A DNA stretch of 64,000 nt from an uncultured Clostridia bacterium (GCA_947591315.1 CANQDD010000006.1:1-64000), one strand, 5' to 3'; positions 32,579 through 42,304 are shown, counted from the first letter of the stretch. Notes: generated by a model not told the origin, from the letters alone. Made by a program: numbers and translations.

Positions 32579-34138
32579 TTACTGCGGCATATCCACTTCA
32601 CGGAGGGTGAGGATAATACCCTCGGCGATGCCTTGCGCGGCTTTTTGCTGGTACTCGTCGGTAGTCATAAGATATACCTCCTCGGGATTTGAGATAAATC
32701 CGACCTCGGCAAGCACCGCCGGCATATTGCAGCGTCTTGTTACGGCGTGTTCTGCCGTCTTAACGCCGCGGTTTACGGACTGCATATACTGAAGCATTCT
32801 TTCAAGCACGTTTTCCGCGAACGCTTCGCTCGTTATGCCGTAGCCGTCGTCGTTATTTTCCTCGGCGTAATACACTTCCGTGCCCTGCGCCTCGCTCGCG
32901 TCGGCTGAGTTGATGTGTATGCTTATGAACAGCGCCGCGTTCTCCGCGTTGGCCTGGGCAGGTCTTTCCGTCAGCGACGGAAGCGTGTCGCCCTCACGCG
33001 TAAGCGAAACATTGTAGCCAGCGTTTTCGAGTATACTCTGCACGCGCTTCGTTATCTGAAGCGTAAGCTCCTTCTCGTACACAGGTTCGCCGTCAAGCTC
33101 GCCGACCGCGCCGCTGTCGCTGCCGCCGTGTCCCGCGTCGAGTACGATAAGCATGTCCTCCGAGGAACGGGGCGTGTAATTTGAGTTCTGCGTCACGGTA
33201 GCCTTGATCTCCTTTTTCACGCCCTCCGCCACGGCCTGCTGCTTCGGAGCGGTTATCACGGTGTTGATTTCAAGCGTGTTATCGGACGTCTGCGTCACGG
33301 TATACGTTTTAAGATTGTTCATGTCAAGCACTATACGCGCTCTCTCGTCGTTGTCGCCGACTCTTACCGCGCTTACTCCCGCCGCGCCGACCGTTATGTT
33401 CTCGGCAACGCCGTAGATTTTCGCGTACGGAATATCAACCACAAGTCTCTGCGGCGACTGGAGAACGAAATCGTCGTAATTTTCTATCACGCCGTCGGTC
33501 GTTACCGTTACGCAAGCCGTTTCCGCGCCCGTGATGTCGTACGAAACATCGGTCACGTACAGCTCCGGCTCGGGGTCAGGCTCCGGTTCGGGTTCGACGT
33601 ATTCCTGCACGGGCGTTTCGTCCGCAAGCGTGTAGCCGTCCGACTCGATGAGTATCGCTCCGTCATCGCCGTCAAATTCAACGTCAAGACCTATGCTCTC
33701 GCTTATAAAGCGAACGGGAACCATTGTCTTTGTCTCGCCGCCCACCTTCGATATGAGCTTCGGCACTACGTTGTCGGGTATCTTTGTCTTAGCGCCGTTT
33801 ATGTACGCAACATTGTCGTTTATTCTGAGCTTTACATCGGTGTTGTCGCCCTTGACCTCCACCGTCTGCGTCTCGTTTATATAGTCTACCTCCGCGCCGA
33901 CCTCCTCGAATATCTCTCTTACCGGCACAAGCGCTCTGTCGTTAAAAATAATCGGCGAAAGAGGCGGATCTATAAGCTGATTGTTTACCACGAGCGAATA
34001 AAACTCGCCGTTGTACTCGTGCGTACCTCCGTCGTATTCAAGCAGCACGCCGTCCGCGTCCGCGCAAACGGCGCAGCACAGCATTACCGTCAGCGCGGCA
34101 ATTACAGTGATTACAGCCTTTCTCATTTTTAACATCAT
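32579..34138 (-). CDS. N-acetylmuramoyl-L-alanine amidase with copper-amine-oxidase-N and AMIN domains
   Basis: A 519-residue exported enzyme with a signal peptide (about 1-28, ending CADADG). It has a copper amine oxidase N-terminal-like domain (about 50-170, RALVPVREIFEEVGAEV and TMVPVRFISESIGLDV), a Glu/Pro linker, an AMIN domain (about 195-300) and Amidase_3 (about 330-515). Zinc and catalytic residues lie in LDAGHGGSDSGA, the Glu of YEKELTLQI, SIHINSAD and LAEVGFISN. It cuts the bond between N-acetylmuramate and L-Ala in peptidoglycan. The start may be the third of three closely spaced in-frame ATGs (34126). It lies 31 nt behind ruvB and is probably read from the same transcript. Confidence 0.92.
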   Translation of the reverse strand: MMLKMRKAVITVIAALTVMLCCAVCADADGVLLEYDGGTHEYNGEFYSLVVNNQLIDPPLSPIIFNDRALVPVREIFEEVGAEVDYINETQTVEVKGDNTDVKLRINDNVAYINGAKTKIPDNVVPKLISKVGGETKTMVPVRFISESIGLDVEFDGDDGAILIESDGYTLADETPVQEYVEPEPEPDPEPELYVTDVSYDITGAETACVTVTTDGVIENYDDFVLQSPQRLVVDIPYAKIYGVAENITVGAAGVSAVRVGDNDERARIVLDMNNLKTYTVTQTSDNTLEINTVITAPKQQAVAEGVKKEIKATVTQNSNYTPRSSEDMLIVLDAGHGGSDSGAVGELDGEPVYEKELTLQITKRVQSILENAGYNVSLTREGDTLPSLTERPAQANAENAALFISIHINSADASEAQGTEVYYAEENNDDGYGITSEAFAENVLERMLQYMQSVNRGVKTAEHAVTRRCNMPAVLAEVGFISNPEEVYLMTTDEYQQKAAQGIAEGIILTLREVDMPQ

Positions 34139-34169
34139 CTCCCATACATTTGTTTATCCTATACATAAT

Positions 34170-35177
34170 TTATTCCGCGAACGGAATGTCGAAATGCTCG
34201 TAAGCGGCTTTTGTGGCAACTCTGCCGCGCGGCGTGCGCGCTATAAATCCGAGCTGGAGAAGGTACGGCTCGTACACGTCCTCGATTGTACCCGGTTCTT
34301 CCCCTATCGTCGCCGCGAGCGTGTCAAGTCCCACGGGCCCGCCGCCGAAATTCTCTATCATGGTTTTGAGCATTCGGCTGTCGATCGCGTCAAGTCCGAG
34401 CTCGTCCACCTCCATGCTTTTAAGCGCTTCGGCTGCCACCGCGTAGGTTATAACTCCGTCATGTTTGACCTGCGCGAAATCCCTCACGCGCTTTAGGAAG
34501 CGGTTCGCGATTCTCGGAGTGCCTCGCGAACGCGACGCTATTTCAGCCGCGCCCTCCTCGTCTATGTCTATTTCGAGAAGTCCTGCGCTGCGTGTGACGA
34601 TCTCCTTCAAATCCTCCACGCTGTAAAGCTCCAGACGGCTTATTACGCCAAAACGGTCTCGCAGTGGCGCGGACAGAAGTCCCGCGCGCGTCGTCGCGCC
34701 TATGAGCGTGAATTTCTCTATCGGAAGGTGCAGCGTTCTTGCCGCAAGCCCCTTACCCGTTATAATGTCGAGCGTGTAGTCCTCCATAGCGGGGTACAGT
34801 ATTTCCTCGACCGTCCTCGACATGCGGTGTATCTCGTCGATGAACAGTATATCGTGAGCCGAAAGGCTCGTGAGTATCGCCGCAAGGTCGCCCGCGCGCT
34901 CAATCGCGGGTCCCGACGTTATCCTTATATTTACGCCCATCTCGTTGGCGATAATTCCGGCGAGCGTCGTTTTGCCAAGTCCCGGCGGTCCGTACAGAAG
35001 CACGTGGTCAAGCGGTTCATGACGGTCAAGCGCAGCCTTTATGTATACGTCGAGATTGCTCTTTACCTTGTCCTGACCGATGTACTCGTCAAGCGTTTTC
35101 GGACGAAGTCCGTATTCAATTTCAGCGTCCTCGCCGGTAAATCCGCCGGTGACAAATCTCTCATCTTCCTCAAACAA
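34170..35177 (-). CDS. ruvB: Holliday junction branch migration ATPase RuvB
   Basis: A 335-residue AAA+ motor of the usual length. Walker A is [11 protein letters not shown] (about 65-75), Walker [10 protein letters not shown], sensor 1 GATTRAGLL and the arginine finger region PLRDRFGV; a winged-helix domain ends with TPRGRVAT. RuvB hexamers pull DNA through the RuvA-bound junction. It lies 25 nt behind ruvA in the normal ruvA-ruvB order. Confidence 0.98.
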   Translation of the reverse strand: MFEEDERFVTGGFTGEDAEIEYGLRPKTLDEYIGQDKVKSNLDVYIKAALDRHEPLDHVLLYGPPGLGKTTLAGIIANEMGVNIRITSGPAIERAGDLAAILTSLSAHDILFIDEIHRMSRTVEEILYPAMEDYTLDIITGKGLAARTLHLPIEKFTLIGATTRAGLLSAPLRDRFGVISRLELYSVEDLKEIVTRSAGLLEIDIDEEGAAEIASRSRGTPRIANRFLKRVRDFAQVKHDGVITYAVAAEALKSMEVDELGLDAIDSRMLKTMIENFGGGPVGLDTLAATIGEEPGTIEDVYEPYLLQLGFIARTPRGRVATKAAYEHFDIPFAE

Positions 35178-35202
35178 AGGCGTTACCTCCGATTTTAATT
35201 AG

Positions 35203-35793
35203 TTAAAACAGCTTCGTGAGCGCGTATTTTACAAGCGCCTCTACGCTTAAAGAGCTGTCCGCGCCCTTCATCGCGGCTGTCGCTTCCTGCATGCTGTAAC
35301 CGAGCGACACGAGCGCGGCTGCCGCTTCGCTTCTGTTATCGCCCGATACGGCAGGCGCGGTATCGTCGTCAAGCGGTAAATTCAGAGCCTCGTTGCTTAT
35401 CTTATCGCCAAGCTCATGGATAATACGCTGCGCCATTTTGGGGCCTATACCCTGCGCGCGCGTTATCATCTTAACGTCGCCGGTCACGATCGCGGCGGCT
35501 ATTTCCGAAGCGTCTCCGACCGACAGCACGGCAAGCGCCGCCTTCGGCCCCACTCCCGACACCGACGTAAGCATTAAGAACATATTCTTTTCTTCGAGCG
35601 ACGTGAAGCCGTAAAGCTCCATAATATCCTCGCGCACGTGAAGGTACGTATACATCGTAATCTCCGAGCTGATACCTCCGGCGCGCTGCACGCTTGTCAG
35701 CGACGTGTAAATCATATATCCGACGCCGCCCGCATCTACAACAACATAATTCCCGCTCTTATGCGCGAGCGTTCCTTTTATATAGTAATACAT
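35203..35793 (-). CDS. ruvA: Holliday junction protein RuvA
   Basis: A 196-residue protein. The N-terminal OB fold (MYYYIKGTLAHKSGNYVVVD) is followed by helix-hairpin-helix motifs (FLMLTSVSGVGPKAALAVL and ITRAQGIGPKMAQRII) and a C-terminal UBA-like domain III that binds RuvB. The start at 35793 has GGAAGGA seven bases upstream; a longer frame lacks a site. Promoter at 35827-35855. Confidence 0.97.
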   Translation of the reverse strand: MYYYIKGTLAHKSGNYVVVDAGGVGYMIYTSLTSVQRAGGISSEITMYTYLHVREDIMELYGFTSLEEKNMFLMLTSVSGVGPKAALAVLSVGDASEIAAAIVTGDVKMITRAQGIGPKMAQRIIHELGDKISNEALNLPLDDDTAPAVSGDNRSEAAAALVSLGYSMQEATAAMKGADSSLSVEALVKYALTKLF

Positions 35794-35826
35794 AAAATTC
35801 CTTCCGAAAGATTTATTGACAGTGTA

Positions 35827-35855
35827 ATAATACAACATTATTACAATTATGTCAA
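35827..35855 (-). promoter_or_regulatory. Promoter of ruvA-ruvB-amidase
   Basis: TTGACA (35850-35855), 17 nt, TATTAT (35827-35832) on the minus strand. The rest of the AT-rich gap to 36024 shows no gene. Confidence 0.75.
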
Positions 35856-36023
35856 CCCCGTAATTATTAAGAAATTGTTACAAACTATAATATTTTGAAA
35901 TAAAATTATAATTTTTGACAAAATTCGTCATGCACTATGCACAAAGAATTAAAAGAAATAAATGTTTTATATGGTAAAAATAAATAAAATTTATATATTT
36001 CAGGCATATTTCTAAATTATTAA

Positions 36024-36068
36024 GAAATTATTAAACGCACCGCTATATATAGACATTCAAGCGGCGCG
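36024..36068 (-). terminator. Weak terminator after ruvC
   Basis: Arms CGCGCCGCT/AGCGGTGCG on the minus strand, followed by TTTAATAATTT. It separates ruvC from ruvAB. Confidence 0.5.
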
Positions 36069-36084
36069 GCGTCAAGATATGGTT

Positions 36085-36588
36085 TTACTTAATTTTGTTC
36101 ACACCGAGCGCTATGCCGAGCTTTGAGGTCATCGTGTGCGTAAGCGCTATCGCTAAAGCGTCCGCCGCGTCGTCGGGCTTAGGTACCGCGTTAAGGTGAA
36201 GGAGCATTTTTACCATCGTCTGTATTTGCTTCTTGTCTGCTCTGCCGTAACCGGCAATCGACTGCTTCACCTGCAGCGGCGTGTACTCGTATATCGGCAC
36301 GTTTCGGCTCGTCACCGACACGAGCAGTACACCCCTCGCCTGCGCGACGTTTATAGCCGTTTTCTGGTTGGTGTTGAAGAAAAGCTCCTCGATCGCGACC
36401 GCGTCGGGCTTGTACTCGTCTATAAGCCTGCCCGTTTCGCGGAAAATGATATTGAGCCGCTCCGTCGTGTTCATGCCCGCGGGCGTTGTCACGGCGCAGT
36501 GATGTATGTAGCGCGTCCGTCCCTTTTCATATTCAATTATGCCTATGCCGACTATCGCGTAGCCGGGGTCTATACCCATTACTATCAT
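36085..36588 (-). CDS. ruvC: Holliday junction resolvase RuvC
   Basis: A 167-residue endonuclease that cuts four-way junctions symmetrically. Catalytic acids: Asp7 in MGIDPGYAIVG, Glu in VAIEELFFNTNQ (about 67), and the DDAADALAIALTH cluster (about 138-150). The start follows AGAGGT. It diverges from argG, 97 bp away, and is followed by a weak terminator, so it is transcribed apart from ruvAB. Confidence 0.97.
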   Translation of the reverse strand: MIVMGIDPGYAIVGIGIIEYEKGRTRYIHHCAVTTPAGMNTTERLNIIFRETGRLIDEYKPDAVAIEELFFNTNQKTAINVAQARGVLLVSVTSRNVPIYEYTPLQVKQSIAGYGRADKKQIQTMVKMLLHLNAVPKPDDAADALAIALTHTMTSKLGIALGVNKIK

Positions 36589-36614
36589 TATTTACCTCTT
36601 TTTCAAATTACCTA

Positions 36615-36643
36615 TTGAATATTGACAAATTTCGTTGTATAAT
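36615..36643 (+). promoter_or_regulatory. Promoter of argG-argH
   Basis: TTGAAT (36615-36620), 17 nt, TATAAT (36638-36643). A TTGACA (36622-36627) overlaps the spacer but pairs only with a poor -10 box. Confidence 0.65.
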
Positions 36644-36685
36644 GTACCTTGTATAAATATATATTATTTTAGGAGGAATGTCAAC

Positions 36686-37906
36686 ATGGCAAAAGAAAAA
36701 GTTGTTCTCGCCTATTCGGGCGGTCTGGACACGTCAATTATAGTAAGGTGGCTCATCGAGAATTACGGCTACGACGTAATCTGCGTATGCGGCGACGTGG
36801 GTCAGGGCAAGGAAACTGACGGTCTCGAGGAAAGAGCGAAGCGCGCGGGCGCGTCAAAGTGCTACATCGCGGATTTAAGAGACGATTACGTAAAGGATTA
36901 TATATTCCCCACGCTTAAAGCGGGCGCGGTGTACGAGGGCAAGTACCTTCTCGGCACGTCGCACGCGAGACCTATCATCGCGAAGAAGCTCGTTGAGATA
37001 GCTCACAAGGAGGGCGCGACGGCTATATGCCACGGCGCGACCGGCAAGGGCAACGACCAGGTTCGTTTCGAGCTTACGATTAAGGCGCTCGATCCGTCAA
37101 TCAAAATAATCGCTCCGTGGAGAATTTGGGACATCAAGTCGCGCGAGGACGCCGTTGACTATGCGGAGGCGCACGGCATAGAGGTTCCCGTTACGAAAAA
37201 GGATTTGTATTCGCGTGACCGTAATATATGGCACATCAGCCACGAGGGTATGGATCTCGAAGATCCCGCGAACGAGCCGCAGCTTGACAGTCTGTTAAAG
37301 CTCGGCGTGTCGCCCGAAAAAGCTCCCGACGAGCCGGAGTACGTTACGATAGGCTTTGAAAAGGGCGAGCCGGTGTCGATTGACGGCAAGAAGATGAAGC
37401 CGCGCGAGCTTGTTGAACACCTCAACGCCCTCGGCGGCAAGCACGGCGTAGGCATAGCGGATATAGTTGAGGACAGACTTGTCGGCATGAAGTCGAGAGG
37501 CGTGTACGAAACGCCGGGCGGCACTATTCTCTACGCCGCCTTGCAGGAGCTTGAGTACCTCTGCCTTGACCGCGACACGCAGTCGTTCAAGCGTCAGTCG
37601 GCGATTAAGTTCTCCGAGCTCGTTTATGACGGCAAGTGGTTCACGCCGCTGCGCGAGTCGATGTCGGCTATGTTTGACAAGATGGACGAGACGGTTACCG
37701 GCGAGGTTCGCGTAAAGCTCTACAAGGGCAGCGTTACGCCCGCGGGTTCAAAGTCGAAGTATTCGCTTTACAACGAGGATATCGCGTCGTTCGGCGACAG
37801 TCACGAGCTTTACAGCCACAAGGACAGCGAGGGCTTTATAAACCTGTTCGGTCTGCCGCTTAAGGTTCGCGCTATGATGAAGAAAAAGAACGGCATAAAG
37901 GACTGA
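36686..37906 (+). CDS. argG: Argininosuccinate synthase
   Basis: A 406-residue enzyme joining citrulline and aspartate with ATP, the seventh step of arginine synthesis. The PP-loop is AYSGGLDTS near the N-terminus (about 8-16), and the conserved [15 protein letters not shown] and [11 protein letters not shown](H)EG are present. The start [13 protein letters not shown] has AGGAGGA eight bases upstream. argH follows after 4 nt, forming a two-gene operon. Confidence 0.98.
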   Translation: MAKEKVVLAYSGGLDTSIIVRWLIENYGYDVICVCGDVGQGKETDGLEERAKRAGASKCYIADLRDDYVKDYIFPTLKAGAVYEGKYLLGTSHARPIIAKKLVEIAHKEGATAICHGATGKGNDQVRFELTIKALDPSIKIIAPWRIWDIKSREDAVDYAEAHGIEVPVTKKDLYSRDRNIWHISHEGMDLEDPANEPQLDSLLKLGVSPEKAPDEPEYVTIGFEKGEPVSIDGKKMKPRELVEHLNALGGKHGVGIADIVEDRLVGMKSRGVYETPGGTILYAALQELEYLCLDRDTQSFKRQSAIKFSELVYDGKWFTPLRESMSAMFDKMDETVTGEVRVKLYKGSVTPAGSKSKYSLYNEDIASFGDSHELYSHKDSEGFINLFGLPLKVRAMMKKKNGIKD

Positions 37907-37910
37907 TAAA

Positions 37911-39290
37911 ATGGCAAAATTATGGGGCGGCCGCTTTCAGAAAAGCACCGACAAAAAGGTAGACGATTTCAATTCGTCCATACGCTTCGACAAGCGCATG
38001 TATAAGCAGGACATAAAAGGCTCTATCGCTCACGCGGGTATGCTCGGAAGACAGGGCATCATTCCGCAGGAGGACGCGGATAAAATTATCGCGGAGCTTA
38101 AAAATATTTTATCGGATATAGAAGCGGGCAAAGTCGAGTTTCTCATCGACGCCGAGGATATTCATATGAACATCGAAAAAATTCTCACCGACCGTATAGG
38201 CGACGCGGGCAAGCGTTTGCACACGGGACGCAGCCGAAACGATCAGGTCGCGCTCGATATTCGTATGTACCTCATGGACGAGACAGGCGTTATCGAGGAA
38301 ATGCTCGTGCACGCGCTCAATGTATTCGTTGATTTGGCTTCGGAGCATACGGAGACGATCATGCCGGGCTACACGCATTTGCAGAAGGCGCAGCCCGTCA
38401 CGTTCGCGCATCACCTTATGGCGTATTTCGAGATGTTCAAGCGCGATTTGTCGCGGCTCACCGACTGCAAAAAACGCATGAATGTTATGCCGTTAGGCTC
38501 GGGAGCGCTCGCGGGAACAACATATCCGCTCGACCGTGAATCGGTTGCGGCGGAGCTTGGTTTTGACGGCGTTACGATGAACTCGCTCGACGGCGTTTCC
38601 GACCGCGATTTCGTGATAGAGCTTGCAAGCTGTCTTTCTATCATAATGATGCATATGAGCCGCTTCTCGGAGGAGCTTATTCTCTGGTCGAGCCATGAGT
38701 TTTCCTTTGTTGAAATGGACGACGCGTTCTCAACCGGCTCGTCGATAATGCCGCAAAAGAAAAATCCCGACGTCGCGGAGCTTATACGCGGCAAAACGGG
38801 GCGCGTGTACGGTCATCTTATGGGGCTTTTAACGACTATGAAAGGGCTTCCGCTCGCGTACAACAAGGATATGCAGGAGGACAAGGAGCCGATTTTCGAC
38901 GCGCTCGACACGGTAAAGCTGTGTCTGCCCGTGTTCTGCGACATGCTCGCGACAATGACGGTAAAAAAGGACAATATGCTTCGCGGCGCGAAGGGCGGCT
39001 TCACAAACGCCACCGACGTTGCCGACTACCTTGTCAAGAAGGGTCTCCCCTTCCGCGAGGCTCACGCCGTTGTGGGACGCATGGTGTTCTACGCGATCGA
39101 GCATAACAAGTCGCTCGACGAACTGACCATGGACGAGTTTAAGGAATTTTCGGATATAATCGAGAGCGACATATACGACGCGATAAGCATGGAAACGTGC
39201 GTGAACGACCGCAGGCTCATCGGCGGTCCGGCTAAGGAAACCGTCGAAAAGGCAATCAATAAGGCGCGGGAGTTTTTGGAAAATAGGTAA
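37911..39290 (+). CDS. argH: Argininosuccinate lyase
   Basis: A 459-residue enzyme of the fumarase/aspartase superfamily that splits argininosuccinate to arginine and fumarate. Signature [12 protein letters not shown] (about 282) holds the catalytic Ser; [18 protein letters not shown] and [12 protein letters not shown] are also present. The start directly follows argG. A terminator lies right behind the stop. The fumarate released could feed the partial TCA route. Confidence 0.98.
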   Translation: MAKLWGGRFQKSTDKKVDDFNSSIRFDKRMYKQDIKGSIAHAGMLGRQGIIPQEDADKIIAELKNILSDIEAGKVEFLIDAEDIHMNIEKILTDRIGDAGKRLHTGRSRNDQVALDIRMYLMDETGVIEEMLVHALNVFVDLASEHTETIMPGYTHLQKAQPVTFAHHLMAYFEMFKRDLSRLTDCKKRMNVMPLGSGALAGTTYPLDRESVAAELGFDGVTMNSLDGVSDRDFVIELASCLSIIMMHMSRFSEELILWSSHEFSFVEMDDAFSTGSSIMPQKKNPDVAELIRGKTGRVYGHLMGLLTTMKGLPLAYNKDMQEDKEPIFDALDTVKLCLPVFCDMLATMTVKKDNMLRGAKGGFTNATDVADYLVKKGLPFREAHAVVGRMVFYAIEHNKSLDELTMDEFKEFSDIIESDIYDAISMETCVNDRRLIGGPAKETVEKAINKAREFLENR

Positions 39291-39291
39291 G

Positions 39292-39318
39292 AAAAAACGG
39301 GCATAGCCCGTTTTTTTG
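39292..39318. terminator. Terminator after argH
   Basis: Arms AAAAAACGGGC/GCCCGTTTTTT with a 3-nt loop. It can serve both converging genes. Confidence 0.9.
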
Positions 39319-39343
39319 TTATAATTCAGTAATTTGATTATAT

Positions 39344-40825
39344 TTATGTTGTTTCTTTCCGTATCATTTTAAATGGGTGCGTCAGTGGACGCATACTATC
39401 CGACCATGCAAAAAATCTCACCGTTTTTGCGCTTTCATTCTTGTCTACCACTACAGAAGTGTCACCGAACAGACTAATCGGCGCATTGTTGACTGACAAT
39501 AGATTATCGTTTTCGTCATATACTGCGGCGTAAATGGTACAATCCATATACGGCAATCCGAGATTAGTTGTAAATAACCATTGAGTATCTGTTTTTTTGG
39601 ACGATACCTGTGGTTCTTCCGCAAGGGTAAAATTTTCCGGAATTTCAAAGGATGAATCATATTGAACATTGTCGAAATCCCATTCGGCAATATTTTGCCA
39701 TTCTTCTTCGCTGCCGAGGAAATATATATTAGGCACATATCTGTTTCCAGAACTTACAGTCATATTATCACGCGTAATGCTCTCCACGCTTGTGGGTATT
39801 ACCAAATGTAAATCCTGCAGGGCATAAAACGCGTGGTACCCGATTTCAGTAACACCGTCGGGAATTACTATCTCTGAAAGATTAGTTCCCGAAAAAGCAC
39901 TTTGACCGATTTTTTTCAGACTGTGAGGCAGTCTGATTTCGGTCTGAAAAAAATCGCTGCCTTCAAACGCGAGATCTTTTATCTCACTCACGCCTTCCGG
40001 TATAACAATTGCTGTCAAGTAGTAGCACGCTGCTAAAGCACTTTTGCCAATACTCTTTACGCCTGTCGGAATAGTATAGCTCGGCTGTATTTTATCTTTT
40101 GCGTAAGCAATAATTTCCGTCTTGTCCTTATTAAATACAACGCCGTCTACAGAGCAATAATTCGGGTTGTCCTTATCCACATCTATATTTAAGCTGCCGC
40201 ACCCTATAAATGGATTTCCGTCGATAGACAGCACATTTTTCGGTATCGTAACGGATTCGACTCCCGTACAATTACCAAACGCGCTGTACATTATACTTGT
40301 CACGCTCTCGGGTATGGTGATTTTCGTTATATCGGTACAGCCGTAAAATGTCCATTCTTTTATACATTCCGTTCCTTCGGGAATTCCCAAATCTGTGATA
40401 AGCTCACCGTCCAAGTACAGCTTTCCTGCCAATCTTGTGGGGTTTGAACCGACATCGGCAAAGTCAATTTCCATCCATTTCTCTAAATCCGTTATATAAA
40501 CACCTTTTAATGCATAGCTTCTGCTAAATGCCACTGAACCCACTTTTTTTATGCTCGGAGGAATAGTAATGCCGGTTATGGATGAACACCTCTGAAACGC
40601 ATAGTCACCGATTGTCGTCACCGGCAAGCCATCGATTTCTTCGGGAATAACAATATCTACCGCTGCGCTGCTGTCACACTGGGTAATCGTAACGCCTGAG
40701 CTGTCTTCGTTTATTTCATAGGACAGCCATTCACCGTATTTTTTTACTTCAGCATTTGCCGTGCACGGCACAAATGCGGCAAGCATACAGAGTGTGAGCA
40801 GTGCGCTTAAAATTTTTCTTTTCAT
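39344..40825 (-). CDS. BspA-like leucine-rich-repeat surface protein
   Basis: A 493-residue exported protein with a signal peptide (about 1-25, KILSALLTLCMLAAFVPCTANA). Residues 55-370 contain repeated LRR_5 units of the pattern I-IP-V--I---AF--C--L--I-IP. A beta-rich C-terminal domain follows (about 395-493). No SLH, LPXTG or lipid anchor is seen, so it may be secreted or held by the C-terminal domain. BspA-type LRR proteins bind host matrix or polysaccharide in other species. Its base composition looks more AT-rich than its neighbours, which hints at separate origin. The start follows GGAGG. Confidence 0.85.
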   Translation of the reverse strand: MKRKILSALLTLCMLAAFVPCTANAEVKKYGEWLSYEINEDSSGVTITQCDSSAAVDIVIPEEIDGLPVTTIGDYAFQRCSSITGITIPPSIKKVGSVAFSRSYALKGVYITDLEKWMEIDFADVGSNPTRLAGKLYLDGELITDLGIPEGTECIKEWTFYGCTDITKITIPESVTSIMYSAFGNCTGVESVTIPKNVLSIDGNPFIGCGSLNIDVDKDNPNYCSVDGVVFNKDKTEIIAYAKDKIQPSYTIPTGVKSIGKSALAACYYLTAIVIPEGVSEIKDLAFEGSDFFQTEIRLPHSLKKIGQSAFSGTNLSEIVIPDGVTEIGYHAFYALQDLHLVIPTSVESITRDNMTVSSGNRYVPNIYFLGSEEEWQNIAEWDFDNVQYDSSFEIPENFTLAEEPQVSSKKTDTQWLFTTNLGLPYMDCTIYAAVYDENDNLLSVNNAPISLFGDTSVVVDKNESAKTVRFFAWSDSMRPLTHPFKMIRKETT

Positions 40826-40862
40826 GTTTTTACCTCCGTAAGTTTTTGATATGAATGTAATG

Positions 40863-40886
40863 GGCGAACATGGTTCGCCCCTACGA
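40863..40886. repeat. Single REP-like palindrome
   Basis: GGGCGAACATGGTTCGCCCC followed by TACGA. It is the same family as unit 1 of the array at 12101-12201. Confidence 0.65.
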
Positions 40887-40955
40887 CTTTCGTTAACGCC
40901 GTGAGATTATTATACCATATTCCCGCGGATTTGCAATACAAATTTCAAAACACAT

Positions 40956-40984
40956 AAAAAGGGACGTATTTTATAATACGTCCC
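40956..40984 (-). terminator. Terminator of the AbrB/RelE-type pair
   Basis: Minus-strand arms GGGACGTAT/ATACGTCCC followed by five T. Confidence 0.8.
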
Positions 40985-40990
40985 ATTATT

Positions 40991-41254
40991 TCAAACCCCG
41001 AGTATATCCTTATGATGTCCTATATCCAACAGCAGAATAATAACGTCGCCTTCATATTTCCACAATATGCGTATATCCATATTGACGCTCATTTCAAATA
41101 CGCCGCGCAAGCCTTGTATTTTTTTTGTTCGCAAGGACGGATAGAACGGATTTTCCGTGAGAAGTCTAAGCTTTCTCGCAACCATACCCTGCTCGGCGCG
41201 GGACAGCTTTTTTAAATCCTTCTCAAACTCTTTTGTATATTTCAGCCTATACAT
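40991..41254 (-). CDS. RelE/ParE-superfamily toxin-like protein
   Basis: An 87-residue basic protein with the RelE fold signature: YTKEFEKDLKKLSRAEQ at the start, LRGVFEMSVNMDIRILWKYEGDVIILLLDIGHHKDI at the end (both quoted in part). RelE-type toxins cut mRNA in the ribosome; ParE relatives hit gyrase. The C-terminal G-H-H-K fits the mRNA-interferase branch (YafQ/RelE). It overlaps the upstream AbrB-type antitoxin gene by 8 nt, so the pair is translated together. Activity cannot be told from sequence. Confidence 0.8.
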   Translation of the reverse strand: MYRLKYTKEFEKDLKKLSRAEQGMVARKLRLLTENPFYPSLRTKKIQGLRGVFEMSVNMDIRILWKYEGDVIILLLDIGHHKDILGV

Positions 41255-41513
41255 TTTTAATATCTATCCCCATATCGGCAAACATATCCTCGACGCTTTC
41301 AAACGCGGTCTGTTTTGCCGTTTCCTCCTCCGCGTCCTTAACAATCTTCGCGACCTTGGCTATTTTGTTCTTCGGATATATCACGACGGGACACATGAAT
41401 ATACCGCCGTCCTTTTCGGTAATGTCAAACTTGTCACCCTCGGCAATACCGAGCTTTTTTACAATTTCCGCCGGTATCGTCACCTGTGACCGTCCTCTTA
41501 TTTCCGCCAGCAT
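41247..41513 (-). CDS. AbrB/SpoVT-type antitoxin-like protein
   Basis: An 88-residue protein. The N-terminal swapped-hairpin DNA-binding domain has MLAEIRGRSQVTIPAEIVKKLGIAEGDKFDI (described in part). The C-terminal half is helical and acidic (VKDAEEETAKQTAFESVEDMFADMG) and probably wraps the toxin. It precedes and overlaps the RelE-like gene, the usual antitoxin-first order, and would repress its own promoter (41555-41583). A GTG three codons upstream is an alternative start. Confidence 0.8.
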   Translation of the reverse strand: MLAEIRGRSQVTIPAEIVKKLGIAEGDKFDITEKDGGIFMCPVVIYPKNKIAKVAKIVKDAEEETAKQTAFESVEDMFADMGIDIKNV

Positions 41514-41554
41514 TTTTATCACTCACTTTCCGAAAATCAGAATTTCTTATATGT

Positions 41555-41583
41555 ATTATATTGCATACAGCGAAAAAAATCAA
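41555..41583 (-). promoter_or_regulatory. Promoter of the AbrB/RelE-type pair
   Basis: TTGATT (41578-41583), 17 nt, TATAAT (41555-41560) on the minus strand. Confidence 0.7.
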
Positions 41584-41598
41584 GCGGTTTTTATAATT

Positions 41599-42015
41599 TT
41601 AATGCTTTATTTTCATAATCAAATAGCTTATAATATATATAACCACCAAGCCGCACACGGTAAATGCCACGATTCTCGCCTCGGGCTCCATGCCGGTACA
41701 AATCATCACGATGATTGCCACAGCCGCCGCCATGATGTATACAGCGAACGCGAGGGAGCGCGACTTCTGCATAAGCATGACATTGCGCTCGTCGGTTTCG
41801 GCTGTTTCGCGCTTTTGGAGTTTTTCGGGATCGCGTATCACGATAATATTCCTCACCGCCAGTATCGCTCCGCATACCGCCATAGCTATGCCCATTGACG
41901 ATATTGTGTCGTTCGGATTCGCGCCGAACGTTCCCACCGCCCACATAACGGCGCCGATTACGACGTACAGCAGCATAAGTCCTATTCTTACCATTGTTTT
42001 GCTCTTGAATTTCAT
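41599..42015 (-). CDS. Small integral membrane protein partnered with an XRE regulator
   Basis: A 138-residue protein with four hydrophobic segments (about 10-30, 38-55, 88-108, 112-132) and a charged cytoplasmic loop RDPEKLQKRETAETDERN in the middle. This layout occurs in DUF2178-like proteins paired with small XRE regulators, though I cannot confirm the family. The start overlaps the end of the XRE gene (TAAAATG), whose last codons provide the GAGGAGG site. Possibly it senses an envelope signal or is controlled by the regulator. Function unknown. Confidence 0.65.
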   Translation of the reverse strand: MKFKSKTMVRIGLMLLYVVIGAVMWAVGTFGANPNDTISSMGIAMAVCGAILAVRNIIVIRDPEKLQKRETAETDERNVMLMQKSRSLAFAVYIMAAAVAIIVMICTGMEPEARIVAFTVCGLVVIYIISYLIMKIKH

Positions 42016-42016
42016 T

Positions 42017-42217
42017 TTACTCGTCCTCCTCAAATATAAATATGTCCTCGATTTTTACGCCGAAAAATTTGGCGATTTTATGCGCGAGCTGCAGCGACGC
42101 GTTGTAACGTCCGTTTTCGAGCGATATTATCGTCTGGCGCGTCACGCCGACCGCCTTCGCAAGCTCGTCCTGCGTTATTCCGCTGCGCTTTCTCGCTTCC
42201 CTTACCTCCGCAATCAC
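42017..42217 (-). CDS. Small XRE-family transcriptional regulator
   Basis: A 66-residue Cro/CI-type helix-turn-helix protein (EARKRSGITQDELAKAVGVTRQTIISLENGRYNASLQLAHKIAKFFG in outline), ending IEDIFIFEEDE. The start is a GTG at 42217 with AAGGAG eight bases upstream. Two sites with AAGT-TATTTTACA lie in its promoter region (42240-42257 and 42290-42304), so autoregulation is likely. It is the first gene of a pair with the membrane protein. Confidence 0.9.
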   Translation of the reverse strand: MIAEVREARKRSGITQDELAKAVGVTRQTIISLENGRYNASLQLAHKIAKFFGVKIEDIFIFEEDE

Positions 42218-42239
42218 CCTATCAGCTCCTTTGTGAAAT

Positions 42240-42304
42240 TGTAAAATATACTTTACATTTATAATATAGCACACGCACGTCAAAATGTCAAGTGTATTTT
42301 ACAT
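42240..42304 (-). promoter_or_regulatory. Promoter and paired operators of the XRE/membrane-protein pair
   Basis: TTGACA (42286-42291), 17 nt, TATATT (42263-42268). A near-perfect 18-bp palindrome TGTAAAATATACTTTACA (42240-42257) lies after the -10 box. A similar half AAGTGTATTTTACA (42290-42304) overlaps the -35 box. Confidence 0.7.
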
